Assembly: GCA_009746045.1 (NCBI GenBank)
Contig: RPFO01001315.1
Location: forward strand, 1 to 41,660
Direction: 5' to 3'
DNA: 41,660 bases
Origin: Mesostigma viride
Taxonomy: Eukaryota; Streptophyta; Mesostigmatophyceae; Mesostigmatales; Mesostigmataceae
Below are positions 1 to 9,825 of this stretch, piece after piece. The notes beneath the pieces were generated by a model. That model was not told where the DNA came from. It did not search any database and saw only the letters and a program-made list of their open reading frames with translations. Within the stretch, counting starts at the first letter, position 1; the number at the start of each line of letters is the position of its first letter. The position numbers and the translations under genes are program-made.

Positions 1-126
1 AACCCTAAACCACTTGCAAAAACAGAAGTGCCCCCTGCCACCACTGCTCACCAGGTTGTGACATTTAGGCTGGCATCTGTCACCACCCCGGCAGTTGTGA
101 TGGTGTGTTGGGGGTGTGACAAGGAT

Positions 127-607
127 GGCGAAAAATTGCACGTACTTACTCTTATATAAAGAACGCCCAATTTTTCGCCACCCTGCCACCCCTTGGCGCG
201 GGTCATAGGAGGTGTTTGTCAAGGTGTGAGAGTGATGGCGAAAAATTGCACGTACTTACTCTTATAAAAGAACGCCCAATTTTTCGCCACCCTGCCACCC
301 CTTGGCGCGGGTCATAGGAGGTGTTTGTCAAGGTGTGAGAGTGATGGCGAAAAATTGCACGTACTTACTCTTATATAAAGAACGCCCAATTTTTCGCCAC
401 CCTGCCACCCCTTGGCGCGGGTCATAGGAGGTGTTTGTCAAGGTGTGAGAGTGATGGCGAAAAATTGCACGTACTTACTCTTAATAAAGAACGCCCAATT
501 TTTCGCCACCTTCCCCCACTGGCCGGCGCTGAGGTGGCGTGGGTTGTTGGATGTGGCGAAAAATTGCACGTACTTACTCTTAAGAAAAGACCGCCCAATT
601 TTTCGCC
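127..607. repeat. Five-copy ~110-bp tandem repeat with hairpin arms
   Basis: Five units contain the arms GGCGAAAAATTG and CAATTTTTCGCC separated by about 29 bases. They lie at 127-179, 237-288, 346-398, 456-507 and 555-607. Spacing is 110, 109, 110 and 99 bp. Between units 1 to 4 the linker is nearly identical; the linker before unit 5 is diverged. Each arm pair can fold into a 12-bp stem with a TATA-containing loop. The small open frames here are by-products of the repeat. The array lies just outside the viral genes and could be host satellite or part of the viral terminus. Confidence 0.9.
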
Positions 608-741
608 ATGGCCTCGCAGGGTGAGGGAGCCGGCGAGGGCCGCGCGGCGGGGTGTGACCCGAACCGGATGGGCCTCCGATTTGCATGGGAAGCAGTTGTC
701 GCTGGCAACGATGACTACATGCATGGCAGAAACGCGTTCCA

Positions 742-3700
742 TTAAAAATATTTATTACTTATCCGCTCCTGCAGGAAAGGAGCGATTTCATCCATCGACA
801 GGCCAGACAACGACGTGATCGAATAATCCTTCTCATCGCCCCACCACGAGGGTTTATACCTATCAAGAAACGCGTGCATGTCCGCCTTCGAAATTTCCAA
901 GTAACCACCGCCACGGCTGTTGCCCTTCGCCCCTTTGGCAGAAATTCCCAGAGTCGGGCTTAACAACCTGTTGACGAGCCCGCTACACTGTGCAAAAGAC
1001 AAACTACCAGCCTCGCCTGCTCGCCGTTGGTATCCAAATGTTGAGCGCATGAACCAGGCCTTGTCGGCAATTTCGCTATCAATTTTATTCCCTAGTGCAA
1101 TCGTCTCGTCGCGCGTCAACTTCATTGTGAGATTGGACGGATCAGCCGTCGTGATGAAGTCGATGATAGGCGTCCCTTCTAGTAGCTTGAGCGTAATGGC
1201 CAGAGACTGTGCTAGTCCAAAACGAGAATACGCCTTCAAATCAAACAAGGACTCTGACTTCTGCAGAATCAACAGATTGTCTCTGAAATGCTCCTTGGTT
1301 CCTAGTCCCGTCAACTTCGAATATTGCCGAATGCCACGTACGCCTTCCTCCCCATCTCCTTGTCCAGAATTTGAGGGAGCTCGTCGTCGATGAGATCATA
1401 CGGAATCATGTACAACCGGTGAGAATTCGTACACCGCCTTCAGACGCATTTCGTACGGTGAAAGTGGAACCGTGCCGCCGATTCTCCCCTCTAGATCCTT
1501 GTACTCCTCCTCGCTCAGAAGCACCACCTCCCTGTCCTTGTCTGGATCTTCTAGTACCGGAAGCGGGGGGCGTCGATGTCCCCCAACTCCTCCACAGCCG
1601 ACACCTCCACGCCGTAGTCCTCCGTCAGTATCTTGATGAGATTTCCCTTGTAGTGGGACCTCGACACCGCGAGATCTTGCTGGTTCCGGCAGAAGAGACG
1701 GAACTTGGGGCAATTTCTGTCATAGATACGCGACTTGTCCGCGCTCCAGTCGCAGACTACGTCGGCGTTGTCGAACAGCAGCTGGATGAGCGCAGTGTCC
1801 CCCGCGATCATGTTCTCGACGATCGTGCCGTAGTCCGTTGGGGGCGGTTAATGAGCGAAGTATCGTCTCGGTAGAAGATTACCATCTCTCCCTTGACTAG
1901 ATGGCGAACCCTAAAAATTTGCTGGAGGGTTGTCGTGTAGCTCGCGTAGTTATCCCCGTTGATGAACATCCCACCATGCTGTCGAACGTGTGCTCCGTGT
2001 AGCTGACTCCAACCGTGATCGTTGGGCTGAAAATCAGAAAGTCAAGGTCAGCCCACGCAGCATTCGCACCAACCTCTAGATCCTCTTTGCTTGTCAGGCT
2101 AGTGTAAAGGCGACCACTCTTTTTCTGCTCCGTGATTTTTTTTAATACCTCATACGCCATGGCGGCCTCTTTTTTTCCAGACATTGGGCAGAAGATCCTC
2201 TCCCCCGCCTCTATCCTCCTCTGACACTCAGTAACAAACCTGTCCACGCAGACCTTTCGCCAGTTCTTTTCTGATGTCACATCCACCCATCGCAGAGTCC
2301 TGTTGGTAGGGCGCCTGAAGGTGTTGCAATCCACCTCCATAGTGTCCGCCGCGCGATAGGCCGCTATGAAATCGTATACCTTTCGAGTAACGGTAGCGTC
2401 TAATGCAATCACGACCTTGGACGTCTCAATTAGCCTGATGAACTTCCTCAACACCTCGCGCTTGTATTTCACGTGGCCCTGCGAAATCGCGGTGAGGGTG
2501 TTATATATTTCGTCTAGGATGAGGAGATCGAACGGTTGGTCTGTGACGCGCAAGATGCTGTTAAGAACGACCAGCACCCTGTCATCAGACATCATCCCCT
2601 TCTGACCGCTCAGGTAGTGACGGAAATTCGGGTCACTGGACAAGATATGGAACGCGTTGTCCTCCCATGCAATCGTCCTCCCGCGCTCGCCAAGAGACTT
2701 GTAGTTGCGATCCTCCTCCTTGGACAGGCTGATGTTAGCCACCATGCAGCACACGCGAATACCTGGATCCCTCCTCACCGCCTCGTTGACGAGTTCACGA
2801 ATCCTCTCAGATTTACCTGTCCCGCAGTTGGACTGGACGAGGATGGTGCTCTTGTGCGGGCCTCTAAATAGCGCATCCCAGCTGAAAGGCCTGATTTTCT
2901 CGGACGAGTACGTGTGAGTGAACGGCACTTTGTCCGAGTCCGCGAGCTTCATCACGGGCGGGGAGATCTCGATGAATCGGTGCTGTGAGTCCTGGTGGCA
3001 TCTGTACTGTACAGCGCCATTAGGGAGTAGCAGGTTATAAGGCCCGTTGTTGTCGTGTATCTTGAGGCAGATCCTGCATAACGGATCCACAGAGTCGACG
3101 GAGTACTTGACGAACGTTGCGACACCTCGATCGGATTCTTTACAGGTTGTGCGCATAAACTTGCATCCAGGCGAAAACTTTTTCATTGCTTCGATGGATG
3201 GCGAGATGTCCAGGCCCTGAGGTGGTTGGATAGTCTTCCCATACCCTCGAAACACTGTATGGCTCGTTTCGGATAGTTCCGCATCATCGACATGGGGGAG
3301 CCGGGTCAGTCCCTCTTCGTTGAAGACAGTCACCAAATATTCGCCGACGTCGGAACTACCCCCTGGGACTGGGCGGAGGTACGCGTCCTCGCCGCTGTCT
3401 CCGCGCTTCTTCATCCCTATCATGCGAAAGGCCCGGTACCTCGAATAGATCATTCTATCGTAGCAAAACTTGATGTCGTGTTTAGGCGCCCAAACGCCAG
3501 TTGTTTTCTCCACAATCGGGTTCCCGTTCGCGTGCATGTCCTCCCAATCCTCTTTCGAGTGCTGGGACTTGACGAGTCTCTGGCACACCTCAGACTGATA
3601 TCCTGAAGATAAATCCATCGCGCACTGAAGAAGAAACGACTGAAAAAGCTCTCCCATCTTGACACGATCCTCCATTGTCGGGATGTAGATCGTCGGCACC

Positions 3701-4179
3701 GTGACATGAACAGAGTTCTTGAAAATGCCGCTCCTGACGCGATGGCCAATAAGGACCCGCATATCTCGCTCTTCCTCGACATTTATCTCGTACACGTCGT
3801 TGAAGAACATGGATATGGCCGCTTTTGCGTACTTCTCCAGCTGGTAGTCGATGGGTTCTTCCGTTTCCCAGTCAAAATCGAAATATGGGACGACGCTCAC
3901 GTCGGGGGATAGAATTTCTAGCAAATGCGGATCGCTTGTTGATAACTCCGCGTGGGTCTTGATCAAGTCCTCCCTGCACCCGAAAGCGGCATACATGTTC
4001 GTTTTTTTGTACGTGTTCAGCGCCATGATGTACTTCATCCCACGAGAGCGACCATACGCCTCCGAAGCGTCTTGGGGTTTTTCCTCTTCGTACGAGTACA
4101 TCACCCCTGGCGTCCGAGCAAAGAAAGGCGTATCTTTCGACGCGAACCACAGAGGAACAAATTCCGCGGCGGTCGACAT
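742..4179 (-). pseudogene. Primase-helicase (AEP primase plus origin-binding-protein-type helicase), C-terminal part frameshifted
   Basis: The main frame runs from an ATG at 4179 (MSTAAEF; an in-frame ATG at 4335 is an alternative) to a stop at 1897. Numbered from 4179, an acidic FDFD motif at residues 100-103 and a Y-x3-R-x-FR segment near 246-252 match the archaeo-eukaryotic primase core. A Cys/His cluster at about 368-395 may bind zinc. Walker A GTGKS is at 453-457, DEIYN at 556-560 and LDAT at 593-596, as in the herpesvirus origin-binding-protein helicase family. Motif VI (QxFRVR) is in another frame just downstream of a break near 1970. Further breaks lie near 1841-1845 (G5), 1565-1570 (G6), 1416 and 1317; the last open segment ends at 742. 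The likely role is priming and unwinding viral DNA for replication. It is either a decayed copy or one with base-call errors. Assigning 742-1314 to the same gene is inferred from adjacency and frame order. Confidence 0.8.
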
Positions 4180-4510
4180 CTTAGAGGTTGTGTGAGCGCA
4201 AGAGTGTGGATTGTCGTGGGAGAGTCCGCCTTTATTCCCGTGGGAGATCTCCCACGAGGAATCGAATCGTGTCGGCTTGTCGGTTACGTCGTGTCGGGCG
4301 ACCGTGTCGTCATGCAGGTTGAGGTTCGAGACCATTCTGGAAGGTTGTATACCGTATGTTCAGAAAAAAAAAAGTTTCGATTAAAGAATAACCCCTCGAA
4401 CCTCGACCCTCGAGAAAAATGTTCCCATGGAACTTTTATATTCCCTGTATAATGCATGCAGTTTAGAATACCCTTTTCGACATTCATGAAAATTTCCCAC
4501 GGGAAACTAT
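4180..4510. other. Spacer between primase-helicase and recombinase genes
   Basis: AT-richer spacer with A-runs (about 4366-4375) and TATA-like stretches at about 4436-4455. It would hold the promoter of the minus-strand primase-helicase. I see no further gene, although the helicase frame stays open up to 4335. Confidence 0.5.
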
Positions 4511-5758
4511 CTACTTTTTCCTCGCCCTCAGCCGACGTCCGCCAGTCTCGCCACCCTGCCTCTCGTAAACGGCTCCTGTCAGTACGTCATGGCCCATCAT
4601 GTCGCCAGCCCATTTACGTTTCTTAAATGAAGCGCCCTTCAGGAAACGAGTGATGTATGCTTGTCGCGTGGCGTCGATGCCTCCGTAAATCCGGTTGTAA
4701 CGGGCGCTGTAGAGCTCGTGTTTGATCGGAATGCCAGGCTCTGATTCGAAAAGGAATTTCTGTCCAGCCTTAGCACGGGCATCTAACGCTTTGATGAGCT
4801 TTCCGTACTTCTTCGGGATGACGACGTCATAAACTGGCATGCTGTGCTGCGTTTTGAAATTCTGGATGTAGAATCTCCTCTCGCTCGGGATGTAGCCGTT
4901 CTCGTGCGGTCCTAGCTCAGCGACCGAGTCGACGATGCGCATCTGGTCGTGATTGTAACGCGTCGGTGGTAGATCTTCACCCGAGAGATAGATCAAGCCC
5001 ATGAGCGCGGCGTCGGACGTGGGATCGGCTTCGTACTCTGCTTTGGCGATCTTCTGGAGCTGTTCGTACGTGTACCTCAGCGGCTTGTTCTCGGCACGGT
5101 CAAACCGTCTGTCCAGGTCACCAACCTTCAGCTCCCTGACGCGAGCAGTGTACGCGTCCGTAACGTGACTTGGGAGCCTCTTCTCGGGCGGCATCATTCG
5201 GTTCACGCCGTTGATGACCCCGAGGAGCTGCTTCTCATTCTCCCTCCAGGCGTCGTCCTTCGAGTGCTGGGTCTTGCGCTTGGGTTCTGATGTCTCGTGC
5301 ACCACGCGAAGAACACGAGCTGTGTCGGCAAGGCAATCAACGGACTCGTACTGCGAGCACCCCAGTTTGTCGAGCAGGACCCGCATCCTGCCAATGTATC
5401 CCAAAGCGGTCTTGCGAGTCGCCCCGCGCTCCTTCGATGGCCTGCCACGCTCGTGCTGCTCTGGTCGCGCTTCCGCTGCGGCGACGGCCTCGTCGAAGGT
5501 CCAGTACCGCCCTCCTCCAGCTCGCGCAGGCGATTCCTCGTGGTGCGGTGGCTCCGGCGAGGGTGGAGAGGTCGCCTGCAAGCCGATTTTTTCCGCACAC
5601 TCGGGGTTATTTGCGATCCATCGATCACTGGGATTCCAGACGCCCTTCTTGACCTTGCTTTTCGCCGAGATGCAGTTCGTCTGGTCGCGGGCGATTGCTC
5701 GCCTCTTCGCCTGGGCCCGTCGCCATTGCTCGCGACGCTCCTCTACGGTCACCGTCAT
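4511..5758 (-). CDS. Tyrosine recombinase/integrase
   Basis: A 415-residue protein from the ATG at 5758; an in-frame ATG at 5773 would add five residues. The C-terminal half has the tyrosine-recombinase pattern. It has a box I arginine in LPPTRYN (R267), a beta-hairpin lysine in FKT (K302), a box II arginine in TRQAYIT (R365), MGH (H390) and the nucleophile in AVYER (Y398). The N-terminal half (about 85-215) has the helical make-up of a core-binding domain, preceded by a basic region. Polinton-like viruses and virophages use such enzymes to integrate into host DNA, which fits an integrated element. Unlike its neighbours it has no visible frameshift. The chosen start overlaps a possible stop of the upstream gene in an ATGA. 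Confidence 0.88.
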   Translation of the reverse strand: MTVTVEERREQWRRAQAKRRAIARDQTNCISAKSKVKKGVWNPSDRWIANNPECAEKIGLQATSPPSPEPPHHEESPARAGGGRYWTFDEAVAAAEARPEQHERGRPSKERGATRKTALGYIGRMRVLLDKLGCSQYESVDCLADTARVLRVVHETSEPKRKTQHSKDDAWRENEKQLLGVINGVNRMMPPEKRLPSHVTDAYTARVRELKVGDLDRRFDRAENKPLRYTYEQLQKIAKAEYEADPTSDAALMGLIYLSGEDLPPTRYNHDQMRIVDSVAELGPHENGYIPSERRFYIQNFKTQHSMPVYDVVIPKKYGKLIKALDARAKAGQKFLFESEPGIPIKHELYSARYNRIYGGIDATRQAYITRFLKGASFKKRKWAGDMMGHDVLTGAVYERQGGETGGRRLRARKK

Positions 5759-5759
5759 C

Positions 5760-6119
5760 TGATGACTGAACATGAGACAATTTTTTGGCTCGAGGCTTTT
5801 TATACCCTACGGGGTGGATCCTTGGGCGCCCTCGAGGCCGTTTCGGTTCGTGTCGTTTTTCCGTTTTGGAGGGTGAGCGCCCACGTGGACGCCTGCGATC
5901 GCCCACCAAGGCGAGGATGGCCAATCGGATTTCGGGGCTCATGTCGTGACAGGTGGACGGAATCGTGTAGTGGTGGCCTGCTTCTTGAAGGATCCTGACG
6001 ACACGTTCTAGAGTTTTCTGCCCCAGTCGAGAACCAGAACAATATCGGAGGAGTGCTTGGGTGTCCAACACGTACTCCTTCTCGGCGCCTGCGTATCGTT
6101 TGATGGACGGAATATCCAT
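5760..6119 (-). CDS. Small basic AT-hook protein
   Basis: The frame opens at an ATG at 6119. Residues 1-73 are helical and mixed in charge. The rest is very basic, with AT-hook-like cores RRRPRGRSP (75-83) and KRPRGRPRIHP (93-103), followed by a GYKKPRAKK tail. AT-hooks bind the minor groove of AT-rich DNA, so a DNA-binding or chromatin-like role in the virus is likely. The open frame formally continues to 5625 inside the recombinase gene. That tail looks like a shadow, because a one-base slip at the A6 run (T6 at about 5781-5786 on +) would end the gene at a TGA overlapping the recombinase ATG. I do not recognise the N-terminal domain. Confidence 0.6.
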
Positions 6120-6141
6120 AGTATATCATGTTCAGAGAAAA

Positions 6142-6624
6142 TTATTTTATCGAGAGAAATGTATTGAAGTTTCGACGAAACATTTTTTTCGGGTCGCGCT
6201 GGTCGAAGTCGACAGCGAAGAAGTCGTGAGGATCGTCCTTGACGGCGTGGTCCCATAGCGCGAGAAACTCGTCCGGCGCCACAGCCCCCGCGCTCTCTTC
6301 CGCGATCTGTCGCGCGGCTCGATGGTCCTTCGTTCTGAACAGCGCAAGAAACGATATATTCGCTCGCACTGCTCGTGGTACGCCACCGCTTGTGTACGCC
6401 TGTGTCAGGAAAATCATGCTCGTGAGGAAGTGTCTGTGTTTGAACGCGAAAGCCGCAACAGCGTTTTTGCTAGAGCTCTGATAGAGGGCACTGCCTTGCA
6501 TGTCGACGTCTATCAGAATGAGCGACGAAGGAGGACCGTGCTCGAACCTTGTCGCAGGTTTATCCCAGTTCATTGCATCAAGGCGTAGGTACATGGAGAG
6601 GTCCATGAGTTCTGCGTTTTTATT
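6142..6624 (-). pseudogene. Packaging ATPase, C-terminal half (split by the insert)
   Basis: The frame shows the second half of an A32/FtsK-HerA-type DNA-packaging ATPase. It has a hydrophobic strand ending in acidic residues (SLILIDVD, Walker B-like), then HRHFLTSMIFLTQAY (strand with sensor Gln), then PRAVRANISFLALF with a conserved-looking Arg. This order is typical of the family that pumps DNA into double-jelly-roll virus capsids. The frame is open up to 6723, but codons beyond 6624 belong to the transposon end. No Walker A is present here; it lies 24.7 kb away at 31367-31775. Both halves end in the same TATT (+ strand) and are in register. Confidence 0.85.
6621..6624. other. Target-site duplication, left copy (TATT)
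   Basis: TATT directly abuts the left terminal inverted repeat and recurs at 31367-31370 directly after the right one. Confidence 0.85.
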
Positions 6625-6648
6625 GGCCGGGCCCACTTCGAATGTTCC
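6625..6648 (+). repeat. Left terminal inverted repeat of the giant transposon
   Basis: 24 bp, exact reverse complement of 31343-31366. The outermost bases are GGCCGGGCCC. Confidence 0.9.
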
Positions 6649-6653
6649 GAAAA

Positions 6654-6776
6654 GTGTGACACTTTTCGTCGTTTTTTTAACTTCGTAACAAACTACTCTT
6701 TCCCGCCGGGCCGCGTGTGACACTTTTTGTCGTTTTTTTAATTTCGTGACTAACTACTCTTTCCCGTCGGTCCGCG
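6654..6776 (+). repeat. Subterminal direct repeat, two ~61-bp units
   Basis: Two units begin GTGTGACACTTTT (6654-6714 and 6715-6776) and share CTACTCTTTCCCG near their ends. A related GTGTGACACTTTTC motif lies inside the right end (about 31313-31328, opposite strand). Subterminal repeats of this kind often serve as transposase-binding sites. Confidence 0.7.
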
Positions 6777-7062
6777 TGCGCTTTTTGATTGCCTGCAGGT
6801 GGCACGAAATTTTCGACCGGAGTGTTTCGGCATAACAAGTTTCTCGATACCCTGATGGATTGGTACAATCCTAGTCGACTAGAGGACCATGTTGAGAAGA
6901 GTTAATCGACGAAGCTAGTAGTACTTTCAACCATCAAATGGTGGGTATACCCACCCCCATAATTTTATTGAATCGATGAATAATGCAAATTTACACATTT
7001 GACCAACGCAAAATGTTGCATGGAATTAATCATCGATTATATTTGCCAAATGGGACCGGCAT

Positions 7063-7536
7063 TCACTTTTCCTGGAGAAATGACCCCCATCCATCGATCT
7101 CAATGTCACGAAACTTGTACGCTCCCTTGTACAAGTCCCCCACGAAATTTGGAGGCTCGTTGGAAAATTGTTTGGGGGCCCATACGGCCCCACCTATTTC
7201 CGCCGCATTCAAGAACTCATGCTGGGCCTCAGCCCGGAGGCGCACAGCCGAGACATTGGGCGAAATTTCCGTGCCCTCATTCTGGAGGCATTGCACCACC
7301 CTGGCCTTACCCGGAACACGGGGGGCAGGCGCCAAATCTGAATCTGGGGGCATCAGGTCGATCATCCCGTTTCCGAACGCAATGACACCTGAACCCCAAC
7401 CTCCAAACGGTCCCCGCAGGGAGCGTGGGAAGTCGTGGGGGGGGGAGTCGATTTCAACATACATGTTGGCCGCATGCTCCTTTTTATCGACATGCACATA
7501 TGTATGCTGCGAACCAAAAACATCGGCGCGCTCCAT
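7063..7536 (-). CDS. Hypothetical protein, 157 aa
   Basis: A 157-residue open frame from an ATG at 7536. It is rich in Gly, Pro and acidic residues, and reads like a folded protein with no low-complexity runs. No family is recognised and no transmembrane segment is obvious. It lies just inside the left end of the giant transposon, on the same strand as the transposase gene but separated from it by the nested TTAA element. It could be an accessory protein of the element, an exon of a longer gene, or a chance frame. Confidence 0.4.
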   Translation of the reverse strand: MERADVFGSQHTYVHVDKKEHAANMYVEIDSPPHDFPRSLRGPFGGWGSGVIAFGNGMIDLMPPDSDLAPAPRVPGKARVVQCLQNEGTEISPNVSAVRLRAEAQHEFLNAAEIGGAVWAPKQFSNEPPNFVGDLYKGAYKFRDIEIDGWGSFLQEK

Positions 7537-8089
7537 CGTAAAAGTGAGTTTGATGGCTAAGTTGCGAGTGAGAAAATTATTTCAGCAAAGCCCGGTCCGG
7601 ACTGTCGTATGGGTGGCGCTGCGGAGCGTCCCCTCTATTCCTTGTGGTTGTAGGGGACAACCTTCCAATCACAATTCGTAACTAGTCCGGTTACAAGCAA
7701 GGTACTTTGGCACTTCCGGAGCGAATTTGTGTTTTAAGACATCTACCAAACAGGCCTTAGTACAGTAACATTGTTGTGACATTCGAAATTAGTACGAACC
7801 AATTTGCAGACGGAAAGTCCTACACAGCAACTACTATATTTGAGTGACGACATGATTTTTAGGTCAAACCAAATTATAAATTTGTAATTCGAAATAATTA
7901 TTGTACAAGTTAAATAAAATACTCGCCATTTCGACACGGAAATATACTAAAATTTGTCACTACCGAGGCTAACAATGTTCCCAGCCACTTGTCATCTAAT
8001 GTAACATATGAAAAAACAAAAAAATGTTCTCCAAAAATATATAAACACGAATAAACACTGTCCCAACCGTAGGCGAATAAAGCCCAGGC
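7537..8089. other. Non-coding stretch
   Basis: AT-rich beyond about 7740. It contains one variant of the dispersed palindrome (about 7612-7633, GGTGGCGCTGCGGAGCGTCC) and no supportable gene. Confidence 0.5.
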
Positions 8090-8093
8090 TTAA

Positions 8094-9782
8094 CCCCTAA
8101 ATGGTCTGAGATCCTGCCGATAAATCGGCTGGATCTTCACAATTTTGCAAACCAGATGCCATCCAACCTACCCATATCCAATGGCTGTCCTTGGGGGCCA
8201 AGCATGTCCATGAGTTGCCCTTCGGGTTGGTATATCACAACCTCACATATATGCAGGGTAGGCCATGTTTAACTGCCGTCAAAGTCAGGGGGGTCAAGAC
8301 GCGCGTTTTCATTTTTGGTAGAATGTGCATTTTGAATTATGTTATAAGACCTAGGCACCTACCACTTCAGGGATGATAAACAATTAGTTGCTGAACAGTT
8401 TGAGCTATTGGGGTCATAATTTGGGTGGGTATACCAGCAGTTACACCCAGTACAGCCCATAGGGGTACCGTTGGTAAAAAGCAACCAAGGGAGTAGGGGT
8501 GGGCATACTACCTCCTAATATGGCCACCAACCATGCCAAACAATACATTTCCCTTCCACAATGATGGGGAAACATAACTGCATCATCACACTGCCCTTAC
8601 ATGGCACCTATGTGCAGGTGCCACCTTGTCCATGCACGTAGGTAACGTGGTACGGACACCCTACGCAAGGCATGCATTCTAGGAGGCAGCCACCAACAAA
8701 CTAGTGGTGTTGAGCCTATTTCAGCCTGCCCTAGCAAGGATAAACTAGGCCTAAGCTGCTATAGCTTGCCAGGTGATGGCCAGCACACCTGGTGGCACAT
8801 GCTGTCAATGGGAAGCTTTTACTCACCGGTTACGTGCTTGATGATGCCACAGAGACCAGCCAACTGCCTCACACTCATGCAATATGTGTATGGGAAATGT
8901 ATAACAAACATATATGGAGGTATTCAAACCCATACAGCCTCTAAAACTTATCACCATCACCCTGTGGCAGGTCAACTGACTGAGGGAAGCATCTAAGAAG
9001 GGTGTTTTAGAAAGGGGCCAGGCCAGGGTCAAGAAAGAGCATGAATAGTGCAAAAAGAATGTGCTACACAAGCTAGAACGTATATATAAACGTCAAACAT
9101 CGATAGGAAAACGATGCTTAAGCTTTACCAGGCATGGATGGCGTTAACTTGGCCCAGGCGGTGGCCGCAAAATGGCGCATTTCGGCACACCAAAGTTGTG
9201 CAGCATGGTCGCTGGATTCGGCGATTTCTGGCCACCCTTGCACGTTTACGACTACTATGTATCATAAAAAGTACAAAGAAACCAATATATCCTTTAAAAT
9301 ACGCCGGAAAGGTATTGCTGTCAACGTTTCTATCGTCCGGCCTGATCGCAGTTTTTTCCAGCAAGAACGCTGCCGACACCTATCAAATGGCATTCCCGCG
9401 AACCAAAAATTGGCCTGTATCATCTTTAGGACGTTTAAAATCAATATCCTAAGTTTGGCCAGAAAATTCGAACGCAAACGTAAATGCCATGCGTGGGCGC
9501 AAGCCGCCATGGCCAGGTCGTCGTTTTCCGGAATGCACGTTGTACGTGAAAAAGTACCCTGACCCCTTGTACTTTGACCGGCCAGAACACCTCTATAACT
9601 TTGTCAAAAGTATGCAAACCCTAGTACCATGCTGTGAAGAATTTTATAAACTTTCGATCTTCTCAGCTAAACTTTTCCTAATTCTCAATAGATTTCGCGG
9701 CATCTGGTCCCCCGAGAAGGGGCCGATGCATCGGCTGGAACTCGATTTTTGGCGGAAAATCGGCAGCAAGACCATTTAGGGG
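8094..9782. mobile_element. Nested TTAA-flanked (piggyBac/Kolobok-like) element, non-autonomous
   Basis: A 14-bp perfect inverted repeat CCCCTAAATGGTCT (8094-8107) and its complement (9769-9782) are each bordered by TTAA (8090-8093 and 9783-9786). Similarity continues imperfectly inward: both ends carry a GCCGAT..ATCGGC palindrome and ACCAGATGCC. TTAA duplication with C-rich ends is the hallmark of piggyBac and Kolobok elements. The 1,689-bp interior has only short unconvincing frames, so it looks non-autonomous or decayed. Confidence 0.75.
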
Positions 9783-9825
9783 TTAAAGATCCGTAGGGGT
9801 GGCGCTGCGGAGCGTCCCCGAAAGT

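Noticed and set aside
1-10. Telomere repeat (AACCCTAAAC)
   Set aside because: Only one copy of the plant-type unit; no array.
127-607. CRISPR array
   Set aside because: The regular spacing is of near-identical ~110-bp units including the linker, not short repeats with unique spacers, and the DNA is eukaryotic.
6625-6723. ATPase coding sequence extending to an ATG at 6723
   Set aside because: These codons are the transposon end; the true upstream half is at 31367-31775.
7063-7681. 232-codon plus-strand frame (6983-7681)
   Set aside because: Shadow of the minus-strand frame 7063-7536; its composition is less protein-like.
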